From Thermosynechococcaceae cyanobacterium MS004 (GTDB lineage Bacteria > Cyanobacteriota > Cyanobacteriia > Thermosynechococcales > Thermosynechococcaceae), in assembly GCA_022402525.1 (NCBI GenBank), contig JAKRSB010000146.1, positions 1 through 64,000 of the forward strand: a DNA stretch of 64,000 nucleotides, given 5' to 3'. Numbering within the stretch: the stretch's first letter is position 1; each line of letters opens with the position of its first letter. Both the position numbers and the translations under genes were made by a program. The notes beneath the pieces were generated by a model. It did not search any database and was not told where the DNA came from. It saw only the letters and a list, made by a program, of their open reading frames with translations. This document shows, in pieces, positions 18,453 through 26,394 of the stretch.

Positions 18453-19337
18453 GGGATGATCTTGAGTAAGCTGTTTCCTGGCGTAGGATACGGCTTTAGA
18501 TCTACCGCCACAACCACCTCATCCCAAGTCCCGCCCCAGCCAAGCGATCGCCCTCCCACTGCCAGCATCCACTCAAGCCTGCGGCCTAGCGCCGAGCGGG
18601 TTTCGTTAGCCAAGCGTAGGGACGGTTGCCTAAAAGCAGGGGCTTTGCCTCAAAAGTAAACAACGATATTTTTCCCCGCAGCACTTCATAAAGACCCTGA
18701 CACATCCTACGGCGTGACGATCCCCGACCTCCTCCCAGGCTGCTTTTCTTGAGGGGATACGATTGATGAGGCGATCGCATTCTATTGCTGACAAAGCTTC
18801 AGCATGGCGCTAGGCTTCGACAGCGGCTCTTTGCTGGCGTCATAGCTGCTGATCGTGCCCACGTTGCTCTCGTTCTTATGGACTTTGCTTAAGCCCATCA
18901 TCAGTCATGTATGTCATCAATCATGGGCTGTTTTGCTAAAAATCAATACCAGATAAGCTGATCTACCTTGCTGACCTACCTTAAGTTGATACTCGGTCAA
19001 ATATCTTGGTTTCCCAACTTTTGAGAGATTAGTGGGTACGGGGCAAAATCCGAATTATCTTAAATTGCATAGAATGCTTGACCTGCATGAGTTTAAGCCA
19101 ATTTATTCTCCAATCTAAGTTCAGATTATCTATCCAAACCTTCTTAATTTTGGATCGGTAGTTGAAGATACCGTTTTTTGATCAGAATCGAATCATTATT
19201 ACATCAAGTAAATAAATCGTTCTGTTCATTTGAGTGAACCTACAGTAGCCCTAAATAGTTCGTAAGATATGCTGTCCAAGAAGTTTTAAGCAGTAAAGAT
19301 CAAAAATTAGAATCAACCTAGGGTTGTCTATTATTTG
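18453..19337. other. 885-bp region with decayed sequence
   Basis: It contains the HicB remnant listed separately. A minus-strand frame of 39 codons (18782-18901) looks protein-like but has no recognisable family or clear ribosome-binding site. From about 18900 the DNA becomes clearly AT-richer than the core genome, and no gene is seen up to the 55-codon gene. Confidence 0.5.
18660..18791 (+). pseudogene. HicB-type antitoxin remnant
   Basis: The frame from 18660 reads FPAALHKDPDTSYGVTIPDL, then LPGCFS, a TGA stop at 18750-18752, and GDTIDEAIA. This is the well-conserved N-terminal signature of HicB antitoxins (HKDPDSDYGV.. PDLPGCFSAGDT..EA). It has no start codon, an extra Leu codon before PGC and a nonsense codon where Ala is usual. 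The remainder of HicB and any HicA toxin are missing. A dead toxin-antitoxin remnant. Confidence 0.72.
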
Positions 19338-19505
19338 CTAGCCTCGACTCAGCTGTGGCGAGTAATATCCGTAACCAAGAAGCACAGGAGGAAGGGTAGA
19401 TGCAGTTTCAGCGAGTATTCGAGAGAACTTTACCCACTGAGCAGCTTTCACTTCTGAAGACTTAGCGAGCCTATCGTTGCAATTAGCCATTTTCAATGGT
19501 TCCAT
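19338..19505 (-). CDS. 55-residue protein with a strong ribosome-binding site
   Basis: The ATG at 19505 is preceded by AGAGGAAGG at about 7 bp spacing, one of the best Shine-Dalgarno sequences in the window. The peptide begins MEPLKMANCNDRLAKSS and ends LPPVLLGYGYYSPQLSRG, with a single Cys. It has no signal peptide or membrane helix. The Pro/Gly/Tyr-rich tail resembles a modified-peptide core or a leader peptide, but no family is recognised. It is divergent from the OsmC-like gene, and a 14-bp palindrome lies between them. Coding is inferred from the ribosome-binding site and composition. Confidence 0.55.
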   Translation of the reverse strand: MEPLKMANCNDRLAKSSEVKAAQWVKFSRILAETASTLPPVLLGYGYYSPQLSRG

Positions 19506-19557
19506 GATTTTCCTTCCTCTTGGACTATCCAAATTTTGAATTCCATTGTTCAATTAG

Positions 19558-19571
19558 ATAGAACGTTCTAT
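19558..19571. promoter_or_regulatory. 14-bp perfect palindrome, candidate TetR operator
   Basis: ATAGAACGTTCTAT is a perfect dyad in the 90 bp between the 55-codon gene and the OsmC-like gene, where it could control both. AACGTTCT, the core of one side, recurs at 24963-24970, about 55 bp before the tetR start. TetR-family repressors usually bind such dyads near their own and neighbouring promoters. Assignment to this TetR protein is inference. Confidence 0.5.
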
Positions 19572-19595
19572 TCGTATACGATTTAGAGGCGAAAA

Positions 19596-20153
19596 ATGGC
19601 TGAAACTACTATCTCCGCATCCGTCAGTTCCACCTTGGATCAGGCTCCTCTGCGCCCGATTAGCCACGAGGGTTTGGTGAACTTGGCTGAGACTGCGAAG
19701 GCGAACCCTAATGTGATCAAATCGTTGAAGGTGAAGACGGTTTGTGAAGGGCAATTTCGCAATTTAACCTATGTGAGAGATTTGGAACCCCATGTAATTG
19801 ATGAGCCGCCAGGACTTTTGGGTGAAGATACCGCACCGAATCCTTCGGAGGCTGTATTGGCTTGTTTGGGTTCTTGCCTGTCGGTGGGGATTCATGCCAA
19901 TGCAACGATGCGGGGCATTACATTGACTAAGTTGGAGCTGGAATTAGAGGGAGATATTAATATCACTGGGGTTTGGGGAATTGGTGATCTGTCGGAAAAG
20001 CGGCTGGGGTTCACGGATATTCGCGTTAAGGTCGATCTTGAAGGGAATGCCACTCGTGCGGAACTAGACGATTTGGTGGCGCACTCGAATACTTGGTCCC
20101 CAGTGGCGAATACGCTGCGGCTGCCAGTGAATATGGATGTTTCGCTCGCGTAA
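19596..20153 (+). CDS. OsmC family protein
   Basis: 185 residues with the OsmC/Ohr fold: NPSEAVLACLGSCLSVGIHANATMRG holds the reactive-Cys helix, here with two Cys. GDINITGVWGI and the later SNTWSPVANTLR follow. OsmC and Ohr use two Cys to reduce organic hydroperoxides. The second one, usually in C-P-V-x-x-T-L, is Ser here, so a classical thiol peroxidase cycle is unlikely. It is first in the plus-strand island with the flavoprotein and ABC transporter. A strong hairpin follows its stop. Confidence 0.85.
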   Translation: MAETTISASVSSTLDQAPLRPISHEGLVNLAETAKANPNVIKSLKVKTVCEGQFRNLTYVRDLEPHVIDEPPGLLGEDTAPNPSEAVLACLGSCLSVGIHANATMRGITLTKLELELEGDINITGVWGIGDLSEKRLGFTDIRVKVDLEGNATRAELDDLVAHSNTWSPVANTLRLPVNMDVSLA

Positions 20154-20165
20154 TGTAATGTTGTG

Positions 20166-20191
20166 AAACCCAGCGTTATTCGCTGGGTTTT
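20166..20191 (+). terminator. intrinsic terminator or attenuator after the OsmC-like gene
   Basis: AAACCCAGCG and its exact complement flank a TTATT loop and end in a T run (TTTT). It lies 12 bp after the OsmC-like stop and 50 bp before the flavoprotein gene. It would end or reduce transcription into the downstream genes. Confidence 0.7.
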
Positions 20192-20241
20192 GAGATCGAT
20201 ACGACCAAGAAATTTGCACAATTTTTGGGAATTTTGGATTC

Positions 20242-21420
20242 ATGCAGGCAGTTTCAATGTCTATTGCTAATGGCGTGTCAGATCGATCTCAGCCCCATGT
20301 TTTGCAGTCGATCCAAACAATGAGTCAGCAGTTAGGTGAAGCTGTTTTGACGATGCTGAAACCCCAGCTAAAGGCGATTGATCAGGGTCATTATCCGGCG
20401 GAGTTTATGCACTTGGCGGGTCGTTTAGGTGCATTTGGGCAGGCGGTTTCACCGGAATATGGCGGTATGGGGAATGGGTTGCGGGGGGCTCTCCAGGCGA
20501 TCGAGCTGATTTCCCAAGAATGCCTTTGTACAGGTTTTATGGCCTGGTGTCAGGTGGCTTGTACTTGGTACATGCAAAACAGTGACAATCTCTATTTGAA
20601 AAAAAATATTTTACCTCAGGTAGCCACGGGGAAGTTATTGGGTGGCACGGGATTGTCGAATCCCATGAAGCACTTTGCAGGCATTGAGAAAATTGCACTG
20701 GTCGCTGAACGTCAGCCCGGTGGGTATGTCCTAAATGGCTTACTGCCGTGGGTTTCCAACATTGGCGCTGGGCATCATTTTGGCATTGCGGCGCAGATTC
20801 AGGGTTCTGATGAGTATTTGATGGCGATCGTGTCGGATGAATTGCAGGGTTTAACCTTGAGGTGCAATGCCCATTTCATTGCTTTAGAGGGAAGTAATAC
20901 CTTTAGCTGTATGTTTCGGGATGTGTTTGTGCCGGACGAACTTATTCTTGCAGCACCGAGTGATGCCTACGTCAATCGGATTCGACCGGGCTTTATTTTA
21001 ACCCAAGTGGGGATGGGCCTGGGTTTGGTAGCTGGTTGTTTGGAGATTATGGTGCGGTCGAACCAGCGCTATGGCCATGTTAATTGTTTCCTCGACGATT
21101 GTGTCGAAGAGCTGTCGATCGAGTTACAACAGGCTCAAAGTAAGTCCTACCAGTTAGCTGATTTGGTTGACCAGCAGACCTCAGTTGATCGGGTCTTATT
21201 CCGAGAGGTTGTTCAGATGCGTATTTTAGCCAGTGAACTATCCCTGCGAGCATCCCAATCAGCCATGCTCCATTGTGGTGCTAGGGGCTATTTGCAGGGT
21301 GCGGCGGTAGAGCGGAAGTTGCGGGAGTCTTATTTTGTGGCGATCGTTACTCCGGCGACTAAACAGTTGAAAAAGATGCTGCATGATATGCAGGTTCAGG
21401 ATTTGGCGACCGTGGGATGA
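20242..21420 (+). CDS. acyl-CoA dehydrogenase-like flavoprotein
   Basis: 392 residues of the acyl-CoA dehydrogenase fold: an N-terminal helical domain (LGAFGQAVSPEYGGMGNGL), a middle beta domain (GGTGLSNPMKHFAGIEKIAL, then GYVLNGLLPWVSN) and a C-terminal helical bundle. Subfamilies of this fold act as flavin-dependent monooxygenases in sulfur or nitrogen scavenging (DszC, SfnB/SfnC types), and the sequence resembles those more than fatty-acid enzymes. The neighbouring ABC transporter and cyanase suggest it acts on an imported small organic compound. The substrate is unknown. Confidence 0.8.
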   Translation: MQAVSMSIANGVSDRSQPHVLQSIQTMSQQLGEAVLTMLKPQLKAIDQGHYPAEFMHLAGRLGAFGQAVSPEYGGMGNGLRGALQAIELISQECLCTGFMAWCQVACTWYMQNSDNLYLKKNILPQVATGKLLGGTGLSNPMKHFAGIEKIALVAERQPGGYVLNGLLPWVSNIGAGHHFGIAAQIQGSDEYLMAIVSDELQGLTLRCNAHFIALEGSNTFSCMFRDVFVPDELILAAPSDAYVNRIRPGFILTQVGMGLGLVAGCLEIMVRSNQRYGHVNCFLDDCVEELSIELQQAQSKSYQLADLVDQQTSVDRVLFREVVQMRILASELSLRASQSAMLHCGARGYLQGAAVERKLRESYFVAIVTPATKQLKKMLHDMQVQDLATVG

Positions 21421-21603
21421 TGTTTGTTTTTTAGATGGGGGATAGCAGTCAATGACCATCCTGCGCAGGTTAACGATTGCGTTACTGCACCCAATCTAAG
21501 AAATAAATGGTATTCATGATCGACAAAAAATGAATTGAGTTGGATCTTTGGGTGCAACTCCCTAGCCTGATTTTTAGCCTGTTATTTTTAGTGAGGAAAT
21601 CCC

Positions 21604-23193
21604 ATGGTAGTTTCTGAATACCCTTTGACGGGTCGGTTTGATTCTTTATCAGCAGCCTTTTGTGGCTGTGGTGCTGGGCATTTGCCAAAAGATCACTGGC
21701 AGGCAACGTTTGGAATGCCGGAAGATCCAATCGATCTGGTTGGCGATCTGGTACAGATGGGGCATTATTCCGGTGAATCGATCAATTTTGCTAAGTCTCT
21801 AACTCAGGCTGAATTCAAGAAAGCTTTACTGCTGCAAATGATCGATAAGGCAGAACCCAGCCAAAAAGCTATCTGTGAGCAATTGATTAAACTCGCAGGC
21901 GGTGTGGAGGAAGCTTTTGGTGCAGCATTTGGGCCAAATGCAAGTGAGTTTTTTGCCGATGGCTATCGCGTGGGTGCGTTCAATCGTCGCGATTTTTTAA
22001 TTAAAGTGGCGGCTTCAGCAGCTATCGTAACCTTGGCAAGCTGCGGTGGTAATCAGTCGCAATCCCCAACGGAACCATCTCCCAGTGGCAATGCCGCGAC
22101 GGATAAGTTAGAAAAAACTGATTTAACGATCGGGTTCATTCCGATCGCCTGCTCAATTCCAATTGTGATTGCAGAACCGCAGGGTATTTATAAAAAATAT
22201 GGCCTGAATGTGACTCTAAAGAAAATGCCAAACTGGGCAGCAGTAAGGGATTCTGCGATCGCTGGTGAATTGGATGCTTACCATATGCTATCGCCGATGC
22301 CGATCGCAATGACTCTGGGATTAGGGTCGGGTGCGTTCCCAATCAAACTTGCCAGCATTGAAAATATCAATGGTCAATCCATTGCCGTTGCCAAGAAGCA
22401 TTTAGGCAAAGTCAAAGAAGCCAAGGATTTCAAAGGTATGACGATCGGGGTACCATTCCCCTTTTCCATGCATAATTTGTTGCTGCGCTACTATTTAGCC
22501 AGTGGTGGTCTGAATCCAGACAAAGATGTATCCATTCAGATTGTCCCACCACCCGATTCAGTGGCAAAGATGGCGGCGGGGCAAATGGATGCCTTCCTAA
22601 TGCCCGATAACTTTGGCCAGCGGGTCATTTTTGAAAAGATTGGTTTTATCCATATGCTGACGAAGGATCTGTGGCCAGGGCATCCCTGCTGCGCCTTTGC
22701 CGCTAGCGAGAAATGGATCGGCGCAAATCCCAACACCTTCCGCGCGGTCAATAAAGCCATCATCGATGCTGCCAGCTATGTCAACAATCCCGCCAACCGC
22801 GAATCCGCCGCTCAAACCATGAGCGATCGCAAATACCTCAACCAGCCCGAACCCGTCCTCAAAGCAGTATTGACAGGTAAATTTGAAAACGGACAGGGTC
22901 AGACTTTGGAAGTGCCCGATCGAATTCAGTTTGAGCCCTATCCTTGGAAGAGCTTTGCTTATTGGATTGCATCGCAAATGGTGGTTTGGAACTTAATGCC
23001 TACGGAAAAAGCAAAATATCAGGAAATCGCCGATCAAATTTACTTGACCGATTTGGCGCGGGAACTGGCAAAAGAGTTGGGCCAAACCCCACCGAGCGAT
23101 CCAACGCGAGTTGAAAAACTCAAGTTCGGGGACTTCGATCCCGCCAATGTAGAAGGTTACATTGATGGATTGAAGAAGAAGTTTCAGGTGTAA
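21604..23193 (+). CDS. NrtA/SsuA-type ABC substrate-binding protein with extra N-terminal domain
   Basis: 529 residues. Residues about 170-525 are a periplasmic binding protein of the nitrate/sulfonate/cyanate/bicarbonate type: IGFIPIACSIPIVIAEPQGI, KKYGLNVTLKKMPNWAAVRD, GELDAYHMLSPMPIA and KDFKGMTIGVPFPFSMHN. A twin-arginine motif NRRDFL (about 127-132) and lipobox LASC (Cys about 147) precede it. The first 125 residues are an extra soluble domain with a CGCGAGH motif (Cys20, Cys22, His26). So the signal sequence is internal. It is first of a three-gene transporter with the permease and ATPase. The cargo may be cyanate, given cynS downstream. Confidence 0.82.
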   Translation: MVVSEYPLTGRFDSLSAAFCGCGAGHLPKDHWQATFGMPEDPIDLVGDLVQMGHYSGESINFAKSLTQAEFKKALLLQMIDKAEPSQKAICEQLIKLAGGVEEAFGAAFGPNASEFFADGYRVGAFNRRDFLIKVAASAAIVTLASCGGNQSQSPTEPSPSGNAATDKLEKTDLTIGFIPIACSIPIVIAEPQGIYKKYGLNVTLKKMPNWAAVRDSAIAGELDAYHMLSPMPIAMTLGLGSGAFPIKLASIENINGQSIAVAKKHLGKVKEAKDFKGMTIGVPFPFSMHNLLLRYYLASGGLNPDKDVSIQIVPPPDSVAKMAAGQMDAFLMPDNFGQRVIFEKIGFIHMLTKDLWPGHPCCAFAASEKWIGANPNTFRAVNKAIIDAASYVNNPANRESAAQTMSDRKYLNQPEPVLKAVLTGKFENGQGQTLEVPDRIQFEPYPWKSFAYWIASQMVVWNLMPTEKAKYQEIADQIYLTDLARELAKELGQTPPSDPTRVEKLKFGDFDPANVEGYIDGLKKKFQV

Positions 23194-23216
23194 TCGTTAA
23201 ACTCAATATTTAATCT

Positions 23217-24065
23217 ATGGCAAATCCAAGCATCAACACTAATTATCACCGCCTAAAATCTTCTTCTCCCTGGTGGCAAAATACCAACCTGCAAGCATTT
23301 GCCTTATTTATCATCCTGCTTGTCACTATTCTCGGTATTTGGGAGATGGGCGCAACAACTGAGATTTTCTCGCCCGTGATGCCTTCCGCTAGTCGCACCA
23401 TCAACGATTTCCTGGGGTGGATTAGCGATCCCTTTTATGACAATGGCCCTAACGACAAGGGCATTGGCATTAACATTTTAGGGAGTTTGCAGCGTGTGCT
23501 CGTTGGTTTTTTCCTGGGGAGCGCGATCGCAATTCCCTTAGGCGTTGCCGTCGGGCTTTCACCAGTGGTCTCCAAAGCCGTCGATCCCTTTATTCAACTG
23601 CTGCGTCCTGTTTCGCCCTTAGCTTGGCTACCGCTAGGCTTGGGTATTCTAAAAAGCTCCGAAGGCACGGCGCTATTTGTGATTGCCATTACCAGCATTT
23701 GGCCGACTTTGAGTAATACCAAGTTTGGCGTGAGCAATGTTTCGGCAGATTACTTAAATGTCGCCAAAACCCTGGGAGCCTCGCGCTGGCGCACAATATG
23801 GAAAATTATTTTACCATCGGCAGCGCCGCATATTGTTGCTGGATTGCGGATTAGCATTGGCATTTCTTGGTTGGTGATTGTGGCAGCAGAGATGATTGTT
23901 GGAGGAACAGGAATCGGCAGTTTTATCTGGTTTGAATGGAATAACTTGAATGTTACTAGCATTATTACAGCCATCATTGTAATTGGTGCTGTTGGAGTTT
24001 TACTTGATCGAATTTTGGCATTATTACAATCTTGGGTTTCATTTGGACAAAGGAATAACGCATGA
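23217..24065 (+). CDS. ABC transporter permease (NrtB/SsuC/CynB type)
   Basis: 282 residues, six probable membrane helices. The cytoplasmic EAA loop reads VAKTLGASRWRTIWKIILPSAAPHIV, the ATPase-docking signature of this family. ILRPVSPLAWLPLGLGIL-like and WLVIVAAEMIVGGTGIGSFIW segments match nitrate/sulfonate/cyanate permeases. The gene starts 23 bp after the binding protein, and its TGA overlaps the next ATG (ATGA), so the three are translationally coupled. Confidence 0.9.
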   Translation: MANPSINTNYHRLKSSSPWWQNTNLQAFALFIILLVTILGIWEMGATTEIFSPVMPSASRTINDFLGWISDPFYDNGPNDKGIGINILGSLQRVLVGFFLGSAIAIPLGVAVGLSPVVSKAVDPFIQLLRPVSPLAWLPLGLGILKSSEGTALFVIAITSIWPTLSNTKFGVSNVSADYLNVAKTLGASRWRTIWKIILPSAAPHIVAGLRISIGISWLVIVAAEMIVGGTGIGSFIWFEWNNLNVTSIITAIIVIGAVGVLLDRILALLQSWVSFGQRNNA

Positions 24066-24940
24066 TGACTTCTAGTGCGATCAATGAATCGGCAGAGATA
24101 TTCAGCAAATCCACTACTCAGCTTTCCCTGAAGGATGTTTACAAAGTCTACGCTGGTCGGCACGGCTGGCCAGACAAACTTCTCCGGCGCACTTCGCCCG
24201 ATTACATTGCCCTTGCTGAAATCAATCTTGACATTGTCGCCAATCAGTTTGTCTCGATCATTGGCCCATCCGGTTGTGGTAAATCCACGTTACTCAATAT
24301 TATTGCCGGTCTAGACCAACCAACTCAAGGAGCAGTATTGCTCAATGGTCAGCCAGTCAAGGCTCCTGGCCCTGATCGGGGTGTGGTTTTCCAACATTAT
24401 TCCCTTATGCCTTGGATGACGGTTGAGGAAAATATTCGATTTGCGATCGAAACGGTTTTTCCAACAATGACCAGAGCAGAACAAATCGATCAGGTGCGCC
24501 AATACATCGAATTAGTCGGACTCCAATCCGCCAGCAAACGCCATCCCCACGAACTGTCGGGAGGCATGAAACAACGGGTCGGGATTGCCCGCGCCTTGGC
24601 AATCGAGCCGCAAATGCTATTAATGGACGAACCCTTTGGTGCCTTAGATGCCCTCACCCGAGGCTTTTTGCAAGATGAGGTGGCTCGGATTTGGGAGCAG
24701 CAACGCAAAACGGTGATCTTGATTACCCACAGCATTGACGAAGCGCTCCTACTCTCAGACAAGATCATCATGATGAGCCGTGGACCTGCGGCTAAAATTG
24801 TTGAAGTGCTCGATATTCCCTTCCCCCGTCCCCGAAGACGTGAGAACTTAGCTCAGTTTTCTAGTTATGCGGAATTACGGGCGGAATTAGAATTGCATCT
24901 ATCGCGTGAAACCCGCGCAGTGGAGGAATCCCGGATCTAA
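24062..24940 (+). CDS. ABC transporter ATP-binding protein (NrtD/SsuB/CynD type)
   Basis: 292 residues. Walker A GPSGCGKST, Q-loop VFQHYSLMPWMTV, signature LSGGMKQRVGIARAL, Walker B LLMDEPFGALD and the switch His in ILITHSID are all intact. It energises uptake with the preceding permease. The N-terminal insert around RHGWPDKLLRRTSPDYIAL before the first strand-end is longer than in many homologues. No separate NrtC-like regulatory subunit is present, which favours a sulfonate/cyanate-type layout over a nitrate one. Confidence 0.9.
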   Translation: MMTSSAINESAEIFSKSTTQLSLKDVYKVYAGRHGWPDKLLRRTSPDYIALAEINLDIVANQFVSIIGPSGCGKSTLLNIIAGLDQPTQGAVLLNGQPVKAPGPDRGVVFQHYSLMPWMTVEENIRFAIETVFPTMTRAEQIDQVRQYIELVGLQSASKRHPHELSGGMKQRVGIARALAIEPQMLLMDEPFGALDALTRGFLQDEVARIWEQQRKTVILITHSIDEALLLSDKIIMMSRGPAAKIVEVLDIPFPRPRRRENLAQFSSYAELRAELELHLSRETRAVEESRI

Positions 24941-25023
24941 ACTAGATTTTGTCAATTTAATTAACGTTCTTGCCTAAAATGTTTTTGTACTCCGTCTTTT
25001 CTTAAAAATATGACGAATCTGCT

Positions 25024-25617
25024 ATGGTGAACCTTAAGCGTACTCGCGATGATATCCTTGTCTCCGTGATGGATGTCATCCATCATCAGGGCTTTCAATC
25101 TACCGGATTGAAGGAGTTATTTGCGATCAGTGGTACGTCCTCCGGCAGTTTTTACAATTACTTTCAATCAAAAAACGAACTCGGCCATGCACTGATTGAG
25201 TTCAAGTGGCAACAAATTAAAGCAAATATTCTCGATCCTATGGTCGTCGTTTGTGATGATCCGATTGATGGCCTTTTTTGGATGATCGACCAACTCGAAG
25301 CCAAACACCTAGCCGAGCCTGATTGTGCCGGATGCTTCCTCGGCAATTTGATTGTCGATCTCGCTAAATACAACCCTGAATTTGAAACAGCACTTCAGCA
25401 AGTCTTTCTCGACTGGGAAAGCGCCATTGCTCAACAACTCAAAGCAGGCAAAAAACAGCTTCGCCAAGATATCCAGCCCAATCTCTTAGCCGAACAAATC
25501 ATGAGCATGATCGAAGGAGTTCTTTTAACAGCAAGACTTTACAACGATTCTAATCGGCTCAAACGAGGCTTTACAGGGATTCGGCAGTTTGTACGATCAT
25601 CCCTGATTGATCGCTAG
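25024..25617 (+). CDS. TetR/AcrR family transcriptional regulator
   Basis: 197 residues. The N-terminal helix-turn-helix is typical: RTRDDILVSVMDVIHHQGFQ, then TGLKELFAISGTSSGSFYNYF. SKNELGHALIEF follows as in most TetR proteins. The C-terminal ligand domain has Cys in PDCAGCFLGNL, which could sense a thiol-reactive compound. It lies 84 bp after the transporter ATPase and before cynS, so it probably regulates this island. A half-match of the 19558 palindrome lies in its upstream gap (24963-24970). Confidence 0.88.
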   Translation: MVNLKRTRDDILVSVMDVIHHQGFQSTGLKELFAISGTSSGSFYNYFQSKNELGHALIEFKWQQIKANILDPMVVVCDDPIDGLFWMIDQLEAKHLAEPDCAGCFLGNLIVDLAKYNPEFETALQQVFLDWESAIAQQLKAGKKQLRQDIQPNLLAEQIMSMIEGVLLTARLYNDSNRLKRGFTGIRQFVRSSLIDR

Positions 25618-25763
25618 AGTGCGGGCGCGCTCTGCTCCCAAGCATCATCGCTCATTCCTCATTTTTTGTCCGCCACAAACGCTTTCTAGGCACACAAAAT
25701 TATTACCTTAGGGCGAAATCCCTACACTAGTTTTATTAAAGGATTCGATCACAGGAGATCTTT

Positions 25764-26204
25764 ATGGCAAATGTCGAACTCACTCAAACTCTTCTTGCAG
25801 CGAAAAAAGCCAAAGGGTTAACTTTCGCCGATTTAGAAACCGTTATCGGCTGTGATGAAGTTTGGATTGCCTCTTTATTTTATGGTCAAGCATCTGCCTC
25901 TGAGGAACAGGCTAGCAAGCTGGTTGAGACCTTGGGTTTAAGCACCGACCTCATTCCCGAGCTGACCAAGTTCCCCACTAAAGGACTGGGCCCGGTCGTC
26001 CCCACCGATCCTTTGATCTACCGCTTCTACGAAATTATGCAGATCTATGGAATGCCGATGAAAGATGTCATTCAAGAAAAATTCGGCGACGGTATCATGA
26101 GCGCGATCGATTTCACCTTGGATATTGAGAAAATTGAAGACCCAAAGGGCGATCGAGTTCAAGTGACGATGAATGGAAAATTCCTGCCTTACAAGAAATG
26201 GTAA
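25764..26204 (+). CDS. cynS: cyanate hydratase (cyanase) CynS
   Basis: 146 residues. It converts cyanate and bicarbonate to ammonia and CO2 through carbamate. The catalytic trio corresponds to Arg87 and Glu90 ([13 protein letters not shown]) and Ser113 (GIMSAIDF). The N-terminal helical domain and the C-terminal FLPYKKW end are as in the family. The ATG follows AGGAGATCTTT, a strong ribosome-binding site. It is separated from tetR by 146 bp, so it may have its own promoter. It closes the island; recombinase remnants begin right after its stop. Confidence 0.95.
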   Translation: MANVELTQTLLAAKKAKGLTFADLETVIGCDEVWIASLFYGQASASEEQASKLVETLGLSTDLIPELTKFPTKGLGPVVPTDPLIYRFYEIMQIYGMPMKDVIQEKFGDGIMSAIDFTLDIEKIEDPKGDRVQVTMNGKFLPYKKW

Positions 26205-26342
26205 TCTGAGGCAACTCCCATAAAATGTCGCACTACGATTGAGGTGGTGAATCGTGGCATAGACCCATTGTTGGCCATGCAGATTACCCGCCATACGTCA
26301 GCAAAGTCCTTTGAGCGATACAGTAAGCGATCGCGCTTCTGA
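26205..26342 (+). pseudogene. C-terminal remnant of a tyrosine recombinase
   Basis: Immediately after the cynS stop, the plus-strand frame reads IEVVNRGIDPLLAMQITRH and then TSAKSFERYSKRS. This matches the end of tyrosine recombinases, with the active-site His and the Tyr nucleophile nine residues later. A TGA at 26340 ends it. The rest of the gene, including the Arg-Lys-Arg part, is absent. The call rests on the short His-Tyr pattern, so it is moderately certain. Confidence 0.55.
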
Positions 26343-26394
26343 AGCAGACTGAAGCCCAGTTTTTGCAGATGGGCGAGGGGTGAGGAGGGCGATC

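Noticed and set aside
18456-18659. 67-codon frame starting 4 bp after the DAHP synthase stop
   Set aside because: Low-complexity Ser/Pro/Thr content, no motif and no ribosome-binding site; its end runs into the HicB remnant.
18782-18901. 39-codon minus-strand frame (MMGLSKVHKN..., ends LKLCQQ) in the gap after DAHP synthase
   Set aside because: Composition looks protein-like, but there is no ribosome-binding site, no family and an immediate upstream stop; not enough to call a gene.
25618-25763. NtcA site (GTA-N8-TAC) upstream of cynS
   Set aside because: No clear GTA-N8-TAC with a following -10 box was found by eye.
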